The notes under the pieces were generated by a model. It saw nothing but the letters and a program-made list of their open reading frames with translations, was not told the DNA's origin and ran no database searches. A stretch of DNA of 64,000 bases from Sphingobacteriaceae bacterium (lineage in GTDB: Bacteria > Bacteroidota > Bacteroidia > Sphingobacteriales > Sphingobacteriaceae): the NCBI GenBank assembly GCA_947458875.1, contig CANGZD010000002.1:62001-126000 (forward strand), in the 5' to 3' direction. Positions 8,691 through 17,831 of the stretch are shown one piece after another (within the stretch, counting starts at the first letter, position 1; the number at the start of each line of letters is the position of its first letter). A program made the translations under genes and the position numbers.

Positions 8691-9017
8691 TTATTTCAAC
8701 TTTTCGTTGTTTAGATGCCTTTCGGAGTCCCGTTGGGTTTTCTTTTCAAGATTTTTATGCAATGCTTCTGTGAGGTTGATCCCCGTTTGGTTGGCCAGGC
8801 AGATCAGTACAAAAAGTACATCGGCCATTTCATCGGCTAGATTCACTTTCTCATCTGATTTTTTGAACGATTGCTCGCCGTATCTTCGGGCCATGATGCG
8901 GGCTACTTCGCCCACTTCTTCCATGAGTATGGCGGTATTCGTCAGTTCGTTGAAATAACGAATCCCTTTGGTTTTGATCCACTCATCTACTGTTTTTTGT
9001 GCTTCATTAATGGTCAT
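8691..9017 (-). CDS. MazG-like nucleotide pyrophosphohydrolase
   Basis: A 108-residue all-alpha NTP pyrophosphohydrolase of the MazG superfamily. The metal-binding signature is present as EEVGEVARIMARR followed by NLADEMADVLFVLICLANQ (EExxE...ExxD). Small proteins of this type hydrolyse nucleoside or modified nucleoside triphosphates to monophosphates and may clean the nucleotide pool. The precise substrate cannot be read from sequence. It is the last gene of the metH-metF-rsgA-dtd run, starting two bases after dtd. It ends beside the 58-bp palindrome. Confidence 0.88.
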   Translation of the reverse strand: MTINEAQKTVDEWIKTKGIRYFNELTNTAILMEEVGEVARIMARRYGEQSFKKSDEKVNLADEMADVLFVLICLANQTGINLTEALHKNLEKKTQRDSERHLNNEKLK

Positions 9018-9019
9018 AA

Positions 9020-9472
9020 TTACTCCTTGTTTTGGGTATCGATGAGAATGGTCACCGGACCATCGTTCAGTAGACGGATCTTCATATCGGCACCAAAAAT
9101 GCCGGTTTCTATTTTGGTCCCGGTCAGTTTTTCTAATTCCGCCTGCATGAATTCATATAACGGGATGGCTTTTTCCGGCCTTGCTGCCCTAATGAAACCT
9201 GGGCGGTTCCCCTTTTTGGTTTGGGCAAATAAAGTGAATTGAGAAATGAGCAAAATTCTTCCACTGATATCTGCTAAAGAACGGTTCATTTGTCCTGCCT
9301 CGTCAGAGAAAATACGCATGTTCGCAATTTTTTGAGCCAGCCAAACGGCATCTTCGGTCGTATCGTTTTCTTCTACGCCTAAGAGCACCAAAAAGCCGGC
9401 ATCAATTTGTCCGGTAATTTGTCCTTCTACGGTGCAAGATGCATGGCTAACTCTTTGAATAACGGCTCTCAT
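9020..9472 (-). CDS. dtd: D-aminoacyl-tRNA deacylase
   Basis: Dtd removes D-amino acids, and mischarged glycine, from tRNAs. The 150-residue protein begins MRAVIQRVSHASCTVEGQ. It contains the family's catalytic surface motif LISQFTLFAQTKKGNRPGFIRAARP and the cross-subunit GPVTILIDTQ motif near the C-terminus; the active site lies at the dimer interface. Length is standard. It lies two bases after rsgA and two bases before the MazG-like gene, within the tightly packed minus-strand run. Confidence 0.97.
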   Translation of the reverse strand: MRAVIQRVSHASCTVEGQITGQIDAGFLVLLGVEENDTTEDAVWLAQKIANMRIFSDEAGQMNRSLADISGRILLISQFTLFAQTKKGNRPGFIRAARPEKAIPLYEFMQAELEKLTGTKIETGIFGADMKIRLLNDGPVTILIDTQNKE

Positions 9473-9474
9473 AA

Positions 9475-10395
9475 TTAATTTCTCGTCTCGTATCCGTGAT
9501 AAATACTTAGGTAAGAATCGTAGCGGCTGGGCTCAATTTCTCCGGCTTCCAGGGCTACTAGAACTGCACAGCCCGGTTCGTTGATGTGCCGGCAATTATG
9601 AAAGCGGCAATCGCCCATCCTTTCTCTGAATTCGGGGAAAAGACGGCCCAAATCCTGCGGTTCAATGTCAAAAACACCCAATTCGCGAATGCCAGGCGTA
9701 TCGATCAAGTATCCACCAAAAGGCAACGTATACATTTCTGCAAAGGTGGTGGTATGCTGACCTTTATCGCTCCAGTCGGAAACTGCACCTGTTTTTACCT
9801 CAGCCTCCGGTAAAATGGCGTTGATTAGGGTAGATTTTCCCACGCCCGAATGTCCGCTGATGAGCGTGACCTTATCTTTCAATAAAGTTTTAATTTGTTC
9901 GATATTGGTACCCTCTTTAGCTGATACATGATAGCAGGAATAACCCAAATCGGTATAGATTTGCTCGTATTCGGCCAGAATTTCCAGCCCTTCTACGCTG
10001 AACAGATCCAGTTTATTGAAAATCAGAATGGCCGGAATATCATACGCTTCTGCGGTCACTAAAAAGCGGTCGATGAAACCTAAAGAGGTTCTGGGTGAAG
10101 CCAAAGTCACGATCAAAAATGCCTGATCGAGATTGGCAGCAATGATTTGCGCCTGCTTGCTCAGGTTAACCGACTTACGGATGATGTAATTTTTGCGATC
10201 CTCCAGTTGGGTAATCACTCCCGTTTCGAGCTCGGGTTCTAACTCAAATTCCACCCGGTCGCCCACGGCAATCGGGTTGGTAGTTTTGATGTCTTTCAAC
10301 CGGAATTTACCTTGAATGCGGCAATCTACTCGTTGCCCGGTATCGCTTAATATCTGATACCAGCTCCCTGTTGATTTGATGACAAGCCCTTTCAT
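9475..10395 (-). CDS. rsgA: Ribosome small subunit-dependent GTPase A
   Basis: RsgA is a circularly permuted GTPase that checks maturation of the 30S subunit. The 306-residue protein has an N-terminal OB fold. The permuted G motifs follow: FNKLDLF (G4) comes before GHSGVGKSTLINAI (G1), and then DTPGIRELG (G3). The C-terminal zinc finger is CRFHNCRHINEPGCAV. All expected elements are present. It is 35 bp downstream of metF and two bases upstream of dtd, so it may share the riboswitch-led transcript, although an internal promoter is possible. Confidence 0.97.
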   Translation of the reverse strand: MKGLVIKSTGSWYQILSDTGQRVDCRIQGKFRLKDIKTTNPIAVGDRVEFELEPELETGVITQLEDRKNYIIRKSVNLSKQAQIIAANLDQAFLIVTLASPRTSLGFIDRFLVTAEAYDIPAILIFNKLDLFSVEGLEILAEYEQIYTDLGYSCYHVSAKEGTNIEQIKTLLKDKVTLISGHSGVGKSTLINAILPEAEVKTGAVSDWSDKGQHTTTFAEMYTLPFGGYLIDTPGIRELGVFDIEPQDLGRLFPEFRERMGDCRFHNCRHINEPGCAVLVALEAGEIEPSRYDSYLSIYHGYETRN

Positions 10396-10430
10396 GCAGG
10401 GTCTAAATTACAAAAACTAATGCCAATGGC

Positions 10431-11387
10431 TTAAAAAATAGCTTCCGCGATGCGTTTGGTCGGGCCGGGATTACTCATGGTGTAGAAATGAAGTACCGGA
10501 GCGCCAATTTTGATTAATTCCTTGCACTGGTCGATCATCCATTCAATGCCCACCTGTTTAACCTCAGCCTCGCTTTTGCATTTGCTTACGGCTTCACTTA
10601 AAGCTACCGGAATATCGATGTGAAACATCTTGGGCAGGCTCACCAATTGTTTGGAAGAAGTAATAGGTTTGAGTCCGGGGATGATAGGCACATGGATGTC
10701 ATTTTCCCGACACATGGCCACAAAATCCTTGTACTTCTGTACATCGTAAAACATCTGGGTTACGATGAAACCGGCGCCCAACTCTACCTTTTTTTTCAGG
10801 TATTTAAAGTCAGTTTTCAGATTGGGCGATTCGAAATGTTTTTCCGGGTATCCGGCAACACCGATACAAAAATCGGTTTTGTAAGTATGATCGTGGTCTT
10901 CGTGCAAGTATTTACCCTGGTTCATGTCCATTACTTGTTTTAACAAACCTGTAGCGTGACTATGTCCACCAGGGGTAGGTACAAAGGCGGCATCGGCTTT
11001 ACGGGCATCTCCCCGTAATACCAATACATTATCAATCCCTAAAAATTGCAGATCGATGAGGGCGTTTTCTGTTTCTTCTTTGGTAAAACCACCACAAATT
11101 AAGTGAGGTACTGCGTCTACTTTGTAACGATTCATGATAGCCGCACAGATAGCCACCGTCCCCGGACGTTTACGGTAGGATACCTTTTCCAGCAGTCCGT
11201 CTTCACGCTCTTTATAAATGTAATCTTCACGATGATAGGTTACATCGATAAAAGGCGGCTGGAACTCCATCAGCGGGTCGATGGCATCGTAAATACCGTT
11301 GATGCTGTTCCCTTTTACTGGCGGCAGCAACTCAAAAGAAAAGAGGGTTTTGCCTTTGGCATTTTGAATATGTTCGGAAATCTTCAT
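10431..11387 (-). CDS. metF: Methylenetetrahydrofolate reductase
   Basis: MetF reduces 5,10-methylene-THF to 5-methyl-THF using FAD, supplying the methyl group for MetH. The 318-residue TIM barrel shows FSFELLPPVKGN near the N-terminus with the catalytic glutamate, and NVLVLRGDARKAD and FCIGVAGYPEKH as FAD/NADH-region signatures. GAGFIVTQMFYDVQKY and VPIIPGLKPITSSKQL are also typical. It starts one base after metH ends. The two consecutive methionine-synthesis steps are therefore encoded together and probably answer to the same SAM riboswitch. Confidence 0.97.
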   Translation of the reverse strand: MKISEHIQNAKGKTLFSFELLPPVKGNSINGIYDAIDPLMEFQPPFIDVTYHREDYIYKEREDGLLEKVSYRKRPGTVAICAAIMNRYKVDAVPHLICGGFTKEETENALIDLQFLGIDNVLVLRGDARKADAAFVPTPGGHSHATGLLKQVMDMNQGKYLHEDHDHTYKTDFCIGVAGYPEKHFESPNLKTDFKYLKKKVELGAGFIVTQMFYDVQKYKDFVAMCRENDIHVPIIPGLKPITSSKQLVSLPKMFHIDIPVALSEAVSKCKSEAEVKQVGIEWMIDQCKELIKIGAPVLHFYTMSNPGPTKRIAEAIF

Positions 11388-11388
11388 A

Positions 11389-14300
11389 TTAATAAGCTAA
11401 ATTCGGTCCAAGCCACTTTTCGGCTTCTTCCATTGAGATATTCTTTCGTTTGGCGTAATCGCTTACTTGATCTTGAGTTATTTTACCCAATCCAAAATAA
11501 CGTGCTTCTGGATGAGCGAAATAATAACCGCTTACGGCTGCTGTCGGATGCATGGCGAAACTTTCGGTCAAAGAAAGTCCAATGGCTTTTTCTGCATCCA
11601 GTAATTCAAAAAGGGTCTGCTTTTCGGTGTGGTCGGGGCATGCCGGATAGCCCGGCGCCGGACGTATTCCCTGGTATTTTTCTTTAATTAATTCTTCATT
11701 AGTCAAAGCTTCTGCAAAAGCATAGCCCCAATAGTCCTTTCTAACCAGTTCGTGCATTTTCTCTGCGAATGCCTCGGCAAGGCGATCGGCCAAAGCCTTC
11801 ACCAATATGCTATTATAATCGTCGTTTTGAGCTTCAAACTGAGCAACCAGTTCGTCGCAGCCAATACCAGTAGTTACCGCGAATGCACCGATATAATCTT
11901 TTTTCCCGCTCTCTTTGGGTGCTATAAAATCGGCCAGACTGTAATAAGGTTCTTCAGCAGGTTTTTCGGCTTGCTGACGGAGGAAGTGAAGTGTCCTCAG
12001 TTGGGAGTCCTCAGTCACCAGTTTTATGTCATCATTTACCGCGTTCGCTGGCCAGAAACCGATTACTCCTTTGGCTTTTAACAATTTTTCCTTGATAATT
12101 CGCTTCAATAATACCTGAGCATCTTCGAAGAGTTTGGTAGCTTCTTGTCCTACCACTTCATCTTTCAAAATTTTCGGGTAACTGCCTCTCAATTCCCAGG
12201 TATGGAAGAATGGAGTCCAGTCAATATAAGGCACCAAGTCATCCAGTGGAAAATCTTCAAAAACTTTAGTGCCTAAAAATTTCGGTTGTGCCGCTTGGTA
12301 GCTTGTCCAATCGATGGCATATTTTTTTGCCTGGGCATCGGTCAACTTTTTATAAGGTTTTTCCAGCTGCTTTTGCAGGTGTGTTTCCCTGGTTTTGTCG
12401 TACTCTTCTCTTATTTCTTTAGTATAGCTATCGCGATTTTTTTCGTTGAGCAGGTTGCTGCAAACAGTTACGCTTCGGGAGGCGTCTAGCACGTGAACAG
12501 TTGGTCCGGAATATTGCGGGGCAATTTTAACTGCCGCATGGATGCGGGAGGTAGTAGCGCCGCCAATTATCAGCGGGATGTTGAATCCTTCGCGTTCCAT
12601 TTCTTTAGCTAGGTTTACCATTTCATCGAGCGAAGGGGTGATGAGTCCGCTTAAGCCGATGATGTCTACCTTTTCTTCTTTCGCCCGGCGGATGATCTCT
12701 TGGGCGGGTACCATGACGCCTAAATCTATTATTTCGAAATTATTACAAGCCAGTACTACACTCACAATGTTTTTCCCGATATCGTGTACATCGCCTTTTA
12801 CGGTGGCCAATAAGATCTTACCGGCAGTTTGCTGAACGCCGTTTTTTTCAGCCTCAATGAATGGCTGCAGGTAGGCAACTGCTTTTTTCATCACCCGGGC
12901 TGATTTAACCACCTGCGGCAGGAACATCTTCCCTTCTCCAAACAGATCACCTACTACATTCATACCAGCCATTAGCGGGCCTTCAATTACTTCCAGTGGT
13001 TTGGGGTATTGGAGGCGGGCTTCTTCCACATCTTCATCCAGGTAATCAATAATGCCTTTTACCAGTGCATGCGACAGACGTTCTTCTACTGGAGCATTGC
13101 GCCAGGCTTCATCTTTTATAATCACCTTTCCACTAGTTTTGATTGTTTCGGCGAATTCCACCAATCTTTCGGTGGCATCCGGGCGGCGGTTGAGTAATAC
13201 ATCTTCCACCAGTTCGAGTAAATCTTTTGGAATTTCCTCGTACACTTCAAGCATTCCAGCATTCACAATGCCCATATCCAGACCGGCTTTGATGGCGTGG
13301 TATAAGAAGGCGGAATGCATGGCTTCGCGAACCACATTATTTCCACGGAAGGAGAACGAAATGTTGGAAACCCCGCCGCTTACTTTGGCTAATGGTAGGT
13401 TTTGTTTGATCCAGCGGGTGGCTTCGATGAAATCGACGGCATAATTGTTATGCTCTTCTAATCCGGTGGCAACTGTTAAAATATTAGGATCGAAAATGAT
13501 ATCCTGAGCTGGGAACCCGACTTCGTTCACCAATATGTGGTAAGATCTTTTACAGATTTCGATGCGTCGATCTAAGGAATCAGCCTGACCTTGTTCATCA
13601 AATGCCATTACCACAACTGCCGCTCCGTATCTCAAAATTTTATGGGCATGTTCCTTAAATTTTTCTTCACCTTCCTTCAAAGAGATGGAATTGACGATTC
13701 CTTTTCCCTGTAAACATTTCAATCCGCACTCAATTACACTCCATTTGGAGGAATCGATCATGATGGGGAGTTTAGAAATATCAGGTTCGGAAGCAATCAG
13801 GTTCAGGAATTTGGTCATGGCCGCTTCTGAGTCGAGCATTCCTTCATCCATGTTTACGTCAATAACCTGTGCTCCGCCTTCTACCTGTTGGCGTGCCACG
13901 GTCAAAGCACCTTCATAATCGCCGTTCAAAATGAGTTTGGCGAATTTGGGTGAACCGGTAATGTTGGTTCGTTCACCAATATTCACAAAGTTGGTTTCGG
14001 GCGTGAGCTTGAGCGATTCTAAGCCACTCAAACGGAGGTAAGTTTCGGGGTTTGATGGTTTACGTGGTGGATGTTGCTGTGCTTTTTCGGCAATGCATCC
14101 GATGTGGTCGGGAGTGGTGCCGCAGCATCCGCCCACAATATTCACCAATCCGGCTTTCATAAAATCTTCTACCAAATGAGCAGTTTCGTGAGCCTGTTCA
14201 TCATATGCACCAAATTCATTGGGTAATCCGGCATTTGGATAGGCCGAGATGAAACAAGCCGCTTTTTCAGAAAGTTCCTGAATATGTGGTCTCATTTCTT

Positions 14301-15060
14301 TGGCACCTAAAGCACAGTTCAAACCGATGCTCAATAAATCGGCATGATTTAAAGAATTCAAAAAGGCTTCTACGGTTTGTCCGGAAAGGGTACGTCCGCT
14401 GGCATCGGTAATGGTACCTGAAATCATGATTTCCAGTCGCTCTCCCTTTAGTTTTCCGGCTTGTTTTAATTCATCTTCATATTTTTTAATGGCAAAGATG
14501 GCTGCCTTCGCATTGAGGGTATCGAAAATAGTTTCGATCAATAAAGCATCAACGCCGCCATCCACCAATCCTTTCACTTGCTCGAAATAAGCTGCTACCA
14601 AATCATCGAAAGTTACGGCACGGTAGCCTGGGTCGTTTACATCGGGCGAAATAGAAGCGGTACGGTTGGTGGGTCCGATGGCGCCTGCCACAAAACGTGG
14701 TTTAGATGGATTTTGCTGAGTAAACTCATCGGCTACTTCACGAGCCAGGCGGGCACCTTCGTAACTCAATTCATAAGCCAGGGGCTCCATCTGGTAATCG
14801 GCTAGAGAAATGCGCTGGGTGCTGAAGGTATTCGTCTCAATAATATCGGCGCCGGCTTTCAGGTATTCGGCATGGATGGCCTTCACTACATCTGGTCGTG
14901 TGATATTGAGCAGGTCATTATTTCCTTTTAAATCACAGGGATGCTCTTTAAAACGTTCGCCACGAAAATCTTCTTCGCTGAGCTGATAACGTTGTATCAT
15001 GGTGCCCATGGCACCATCAATCACTAAAATTCTTTGTTGTAATTCTTCTCGTAAACTCAT
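11389..15060 (-). CDS. metH: Cobalamin-dependent methionine synthase
   Basis: MetH transfers the methyl group of 5-methyl-THF to homocysteine through methylcobalamin. All modules are in order. The homocysteine domain has [10 protein letters not shown] at the start and zinc ligands in GLNCALGA and [10 protein letters not shown] (near residue 312). The pterin-binding domain has [11 protein letters not shown]. The B12 domain has DVHDIGKN near residue 757. The C-terminal reactivation domain has [12 protein letters not shown] near residue 1135. The track start at 15063 is a TTG; I use the ATG at 15058-15060 (MSLREEL). The leader carries a SAM-I riboswitch, and codons 2-6 can pair with the leader. 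Confidence 0.97.
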   Translation of the reverse strand: MSLREELQQRILVIDGAMGTMIQRYQLSEEDFRGERFKEHPCDLKGNNDLLNITRPDVVKAIHAEYLKAGADIIETNTFSTQRISLADYQMEPLAYELSYEGARLAREVADEFTQQNPSKPRFVAGAIGPTNRTASISPDVNDPGYRAVTFDDLVAAYFEQVKGLVDGGVDALLIETIFDTLNAKAAIFAIKKYEDELKQAGKLKGERLEIMISGTITDASGRTLSGQTVEAFLNSLNHADLLSIGLNCALGAKEMRPHIQELSEKAACFISAYPNAGLPNEFGAYDEQAHETAHLVEDFMKAGLVNIVGGCCGTTPDHIGCIAEKAQQHPPRKPSNPETYLRLSGLESLKLTPETNFVNIGERTNITGSPKFAKLILNGDYEGALTVARQQVEGGAQVIDVNMDEGMLDSEAAMTKFLNLIASEPDISKLPIMIDSSKWSVIECGLKCLQGKGIVNSISLKEGEEKFKEHAHKILRYGAAVVVMAFDEQGQADSLDRRIEICKRSYHILVNEVGFPAQDIIFDPNILTVATGLEEHNNYAVDFIEATRWIKQNLPLAKVSGGVSNISFSFRGNNVVREAMHSAFLYHAIKAGLDMGIVNAGMLEVYEEIPKDLLELVEDVLLNRRPDATERLVEFAETIKTSGKVIIKDEAWRNAPVEERLSHALVKGIIDYLDEDVEEARLQYPKPLEVIEGPLMAGMNVVGDLFGEGKMFLPQVVKSARVMKKAVAYLQPFIEAEKNGVQQTAGKILLATVKGDVHDIGKNIVSVVLACNNFEIIDLGVMVPAQEIIRRAKEEKVDIIGLSGLITPSLDEMVNLAKEMEREGFNIPLIIGGATTSRIHAAVKIAPQYSGPTVHVLDASRSVTVCSNLLNEKNRDSYTKEIREEYDKTRETHLQKQLEKPYKKLTDAQAKKYAIDWTSYQAAQPKFLGTKVFEDFPLDDLVPYIDWTPFFHTWELRGSYPKILKDEVVGQEATKLFEDAQVLLKRIIKEKLLKAKGVIGFWPANAVNDDIKLVTEDSQLRTLHFLRQQAEKPAEEPYYSLADFIAPKESGKKDYIGAFAVTTGIGCDELVAQFEAQNDDYNSILVKALADRLAEAFAEKMHELVRKDYWGYAFAEALTNEELIKEKYQGIRPAPGYPACPDHTEKQTLFELLDAEKAIGLSLTESFAMHPTAAVSGYYFAHPEARYFGLGKITQDQVSDYAKRKNISMEEAEKWLGPNLAY

Positions 15061-15087
15061 CAATATGGGTGCTTATTTTACGAGAAG
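15045..15087 (-). promoter_or_regulatory. Hairpin enclosing the metH start codon (probable translational expression platform)
   Basis: On the minus strand, CTTCTCGTAAA (15087-15077) is perfectly complementary to TTTACGAGAAG (15055-15045), which spans metH codons 2-6. The 21-nt loop holds the ATG and also ATAAGCAC (15076-15069). That octamer is perfectly complementary to GTGCTTAT, the 5' P1 strand of the SAM riboswitch at 15203-15196. The pairing is seen directly. The inference is that it hides or exposes the start codon according to SAM level. No terminator-like U-tract follows the aptamer, which favours translational control. Confidence 0.6.
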
Positions 15088-15106
15088 TCGGTGAAACTGA
15101 CTGTCG

Positions 15107-15203
15107 CTTATCTTTTCCCTCTCGGGATAGAATGTAGCACCTTGTGGGTACAGGTTGCTAAGACTTCGCAGGGTCTATTCCCTCCGTCTTTCTCTATAAG
15201 CAC
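15107..15203 (-). ncRNA. SAM-I (S-box) riboswitch in the metH leader
   Basis: The minus strand reads GTGCTTATAGAGAAAGACGG, then AGGGAATAGACCC, GCGAAGTCTTAGCAACC, AAGGTGCTACATTC and GGGAAAAGATAAGC. These match the SAM-I core: the P1 strands (GCTTAT with ATAAGC), the GAGGGA...CCC...GAAG...GCAACC region of P2, AAGGTGCTAATTCC of P3/J3-4, the P4 hairpin TCCCGAGAGGGA, and AAAGATAAG closing P1. The class binds S-adenosylmethionine and usually lowers expression of methionine genes when SAM is plentiful. It lies 47-143 bases upstream of the metH ATG and probably controls metH-metF. Confidence 0.95.
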
Positions 15204-15205
15204 GA

Positions 15206-15237
15206 CAAATTTGCCAATTTTAAAGCTGTTTTGCAAA
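15206..15237 (-). promoter_or_regulatory. Probable metH promoter (-33 TTTG, -7 CAAATTTG)
   Basis: On the minus strand TTTG (15237-15234) is followed after 20 bases by CAAATTTG (15213-15206). This differs from the Bacteroidota -7 consensus TAnnTTTG at one position. The expected start of transcription falls at about 15203-15199, exactly at the first bases of the SAM riboswitch P1 stem, which supports the call. Confidence 0.55.
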
Positions 15238-15355
15238 TAGACAGGCTATAAAATCAAAATTTTAAAGGGTTTGAAGGTGTGAATACGAGTTTTTAGCAGC
15301 AATTGCATGACTTGTTTTTTATCGGACAACCTTTGTGTTCTTTGGAATAAAAGAT

Positions 15356-16429
15356 CTATTTAAAGCAATCTAATATTGGTAGGCTTCTGTTTTCAAAATC
15401 CCAAAATGCCTGATTTTCATATGATGACCCGCGGGCTGACTGTGGTCCATTTAAACTGATCAACTCAGCTCCCCAGTAACAAAAGCCGATTCCCTTTGGT
15501 ACGTCTTTTATCAGGCTAATTATTTTGTTGAGATAGTCTTTTTGGCCTTGTGGTGTGGCGGGATATTCCATCAGAATTTGCGAATTTGAACCGATGATGT
15601 TATTAGTCCAATCATTCCAGCCCAAAGTAAATGGATAGGAAGTTTCGGCTATAAAAACTGGCTTATAATTCTTGTTTGATAATGATATTAAATTTTGTTT
15701 CAGATTTTCTAAATTTTTTCCGTGCCACATGGGATAATAACTTAATCCGATAATATCATAATCTAAATCTGAAAGAGTTGAGTAAAATGAATCGGCATTT
15801 TCGAAACCAGCGAAATGGATCATTATTTTTGTTTTACTATTGGTTTGTCTTACAGCACTAATGCCGCTTTTTAAGAGCTTTTTCATCTGAGTGGGATTGC
15901 TCCTGCTTCCTTCAGGCCAAAGTAATCCGTTATTAATTTCGTTACCAATCTGAATATAATGCGGATTAATTCCGAGTACTATTTTTCTAGTATAATTGTA
16001 CACACTATCTGCTAATTGATCTAAATTTTTGCCTTCCCAATCTTTCGGTTTACTTTGTTGTGAGGGGTCTGCCCACGTATCAGAATAATGTACCGTTAAC
16101 AGTACCTTCATCCCCATGCTTTTTATTTCATTAGATAGATTTTTAACAGTATTAAAACTTGAGTTTGGGCTTACCGGATTATGCCAAATTCTCAATCTTA
16201 TTGTATTTGCCCCAGCTTTTTTCAAGGTTGAGAGCATGTCTTCGATTTGATTTTTGTCATTGAAGCAGGATACTCCGCTTTGCCTCACTTCGGGTAGATT
16301 GGAAAGATCTGCTCCTTTGATTTCCAGGCTCTCCGGGGCTTCCAGAGGCTTTGTTTCTTTCATTTTTGAACAAGCAAATGAGAAAATCAAAAGTGTAGCA
16401 GTAATATGGCCAGCTATTTTCTTCAACAT
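15356..16429 (-). CDS. GH53 endo-beta-1,4-galactanase, lipoprotein
   Basis: GH53 enzymes cut beta-1,4-galactan within pectic arabinogalactan type I. The 357-residue protein starts with a lipoprotein signal (LLIFSFACSKMK, lipobox Cys near residue 20), so it is probably anchored in a membrane. Family motifs include GANTIRLRIWHNP, VLLTVHYSDTWADP, the acid/base glutamate in IQIGNEINNGLLWPEG, and the nucleophile in PVFIAETSYPF. It begins four bases after a conserved hypothetical gene at the tail of the era-der-murQ run, an odd place for a glycanase. It seems richer in Asn/Lys/Ser codons than its neighbours, which may hint at later acquisition. Confidence 0.88.
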   Translation of the reverse strand: MLKKIAGHITATLLIFSFACSKMKETKPLEAPESLEIKGADLSNLPEVRQSGVSCFNDKNQIEDMLSTLKKAGANTIRLRIWHNPVSPNSSFNTVKNLSNEIKSMGMKVLLTVHYSDTWADPSQQSKPKDWEGKNLDQLADSVYNYTRKIVLGINPHYIQIGNEINNGLLWPEGSRSNPTQMKKLLKSGISAVRQTNSKTKIMIHFAGFENADSFYSTLSDLDYDIIGLSYYPMWHGKNLENLKQNLISLSNKNYKPVFIAETSYPFTLGWNDWTNNIIGSNSQILMEYPATPQGQKDYLNKIISLIKDVPKGIGFCYWGAELISLNGPQSARGSSYENQAFWDFENRSLPILDCFK

Positions 16430-16433
16430 CGAT

Positions 16434-17000
16434 TTAATTTAGTCTTTTAGTCAACTGGATTTCTACCATTTTAAAAAGTTGTGCGGGCTTGAGGTTTCGC
16501 CATTGAAGGGCATCTAACTGTCCGCCAAAATTGATATAGTAATCAATGTTATTGCGTTTGAATTCTTCGATCACATGTTCGCGGAAATTGATGCCGGCAA
16601 TCCAGCCTTCTTCTACATCTTGAAACCATTCTTCATAATAGAGATCGTCTGAAGAATGAAAATTGAGCACGTTTTCACCGATGAGGATAAATTTATTGAT
16701 GCCTTCATCCATCATCAATTCCAAGATTTCACGTTTGAGGGTCATGATGTCATTTTGAATGGCATCATTCCACTCGCCGATGAATTCGATAATGGTATAG
16801 CCCTGTTCGTAGTCGGCAAATAATACTTTGAGGTATAAGGTTTGTGAGCCGAAGTCGTCCCACTGGGGGTGAATCAGGTAATTATAAATCTGTTTATCGA
16901 AAACAAATTCACTGTATTGTGTTTCGTAAAATGGAGATCGCTCGTCTTCTGCGGCTATATAATCATCCCGCCAACGGTAATAAGGTTCAATCTCATGCAT
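16434..17000 (-). CDS. Conserved-looking hypothetical protein next to murQ
   Basis: A 188-residue soluble protein that I do not recognise with confidence. It has no signal peptide or membrane segment. It is rich in Tyr, Trp, Asp and Glu, with segments such as YYRWRDDYIAAEDERSPFY, YTIIEFIGEWNDAIQNDI and KFILIGENVLNFHSSDDLYYEEW. The alternating hydrophobic strands suggest a compact alpha/beta fold. It starts one base after murQ ends and is followed after four bases by the GH53 gene, so it is translated from the same transcript. A role connected with murQ is possible only by context. Confidence 0.75.
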   Translation of the reverse strand: MHEIEPYYRWRDDYIAAEDERSPFYETQYSEFVFDKQIYNYLIHPQWDDFGSQTLYLKVLFADYEQGYTIIEFIGEWNDAIQNDIMTLKREILELMMDEGINKFILIGENVLNFHSSDDLYYEEWFQDVEEGWIAGINFREHVIEEFKRNNIDYYINFGGQLDALQWRNLKPAQLFKMVEIQLTKRLN

Positions 17001-17001
17001 C

Positions 17002-17814
17002 TCAAGACTCCTTCCTAAATGCTTCCATGGCTTTTCTTACGCTGCCGTATTGCTCGATGTATTGCTCTGCTTTTGATTGATCCATTTCGGTTTCCTGCAT
17101 TAGCATCCGCACGGCACGGTTCACTAATTTGTGATTGCTCAATTGCATATCGACCATTTTGTTCCCTTGCACTCTGCCCAGTTGTATCATCACCGAAGTG
17201 CTGATCATGTTTAAGACCAACTTTTGAGCTGTTCCTGCTTTCATGCGGGTAGAGCCGGTCACGAACTCTGGACCTACTACTACTTCGATGGGATAATCGG
17301 CTGCGGCTGCCACCGGACTATCTTCATTACACACGATACAACCCGTAACTAAGCCTGCTTGTTTGGCTTTTTGTAAACCCCCAATTACATAAGGTGTGCG
17401 GCCAGAAGCGGCAATGCCTACCAATACATCTTTTTTTGAGATTTGATATTCTTGTAGGTCTTTCCAGGCCTGATTTTCATCATCCTCTGCAAATTCAACT
17501 GCCTTGCGGATGGCGCCGTCGCCCCCTGCAATAATGCCCAGGACCCAATCGAATGGAACGCCGTAAGTAGGAGGGCACTCAGATGCATCTACAATTCCCA
17601 GGCGGCCACTAGTGCCGGCCCCGATGTAAAACAAACGACCACCAGCTTTCATTTTGCTTACAATTTGCTCAACCAGTACCTCCATTTGCGGAATGGCTTT
17701 TTCAACGGCATGGGGTACTGTTTTATCTTCCTGGTTGATGCCACGAAGAATTTCGGCCACAGTCATTTGGTCGAGGTTCTGGAAATTAGAGTCTTGTTCG
17801 GTGGTGTTTTTCAT
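17002..17814 (-). CDS. murQ: N-acetylmuramic acid 6-phosphate etherase
   Basis: MurQ cleaves the lactyl ether of MurNAc-6-phosphate to give GlcNAc-6-phosphate and D-lactate during cell-wall recycling. The 270-residue SIS-domain protein has the defining GAGTSGRLGIVDASECPPTYGV motif with the catalytic glutamate. It also has GIAASGRTPYVIGGL and FVTGSTRMKAGTAQKLVLNMIST. The C-terminal helices (AVRMLMQETEMDQSKAEQYIEQYG) form the UBA-like tail. It lies 17 bp downstream of der and just upstream of a hypothetical gene. Confidence 0.97.
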   Translation of the reverse strand: MKNTTEQDSNFQNLDQMTVAEILRGINQEDKTVPHAVEKAIPQMEVLVEQIVSKMKAGGRLFYIGAGTSGRLGIVDASECPPTYGVPFDWVLGIIAGGDGAIRKAVEFAEDDENQAWKDLQEYQISKKDVLVGIAASGRTPYVIGGLQKAKQAGLVTGCIVCNEDSPVAAAADYPIEVVVGPEFVTGSTRMKAGTAQKLVLNMISTSVMIQLGRVQGNKMVDMQLSNHKLVNRAVRMLMQETEMDQSKAEQYIEQYGSVRKAMEAFRKES

Positions 17815-17831
17815 CCCCGAAATTTACACAA

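Noticed and set aside
12542-12835. Plus-strand ORFs inside metH (also 13052-13444, 14578-14805 and others)
   Set aside because: They are frame shadows of a strongly conserved gene on the other strand and show no family features.
15061-15063. TTG start of metH given by the ORF track
   Set aside because: The next codon is ATG, which is the expected start and lies in the hairpin loop; TTG adds one residue only.
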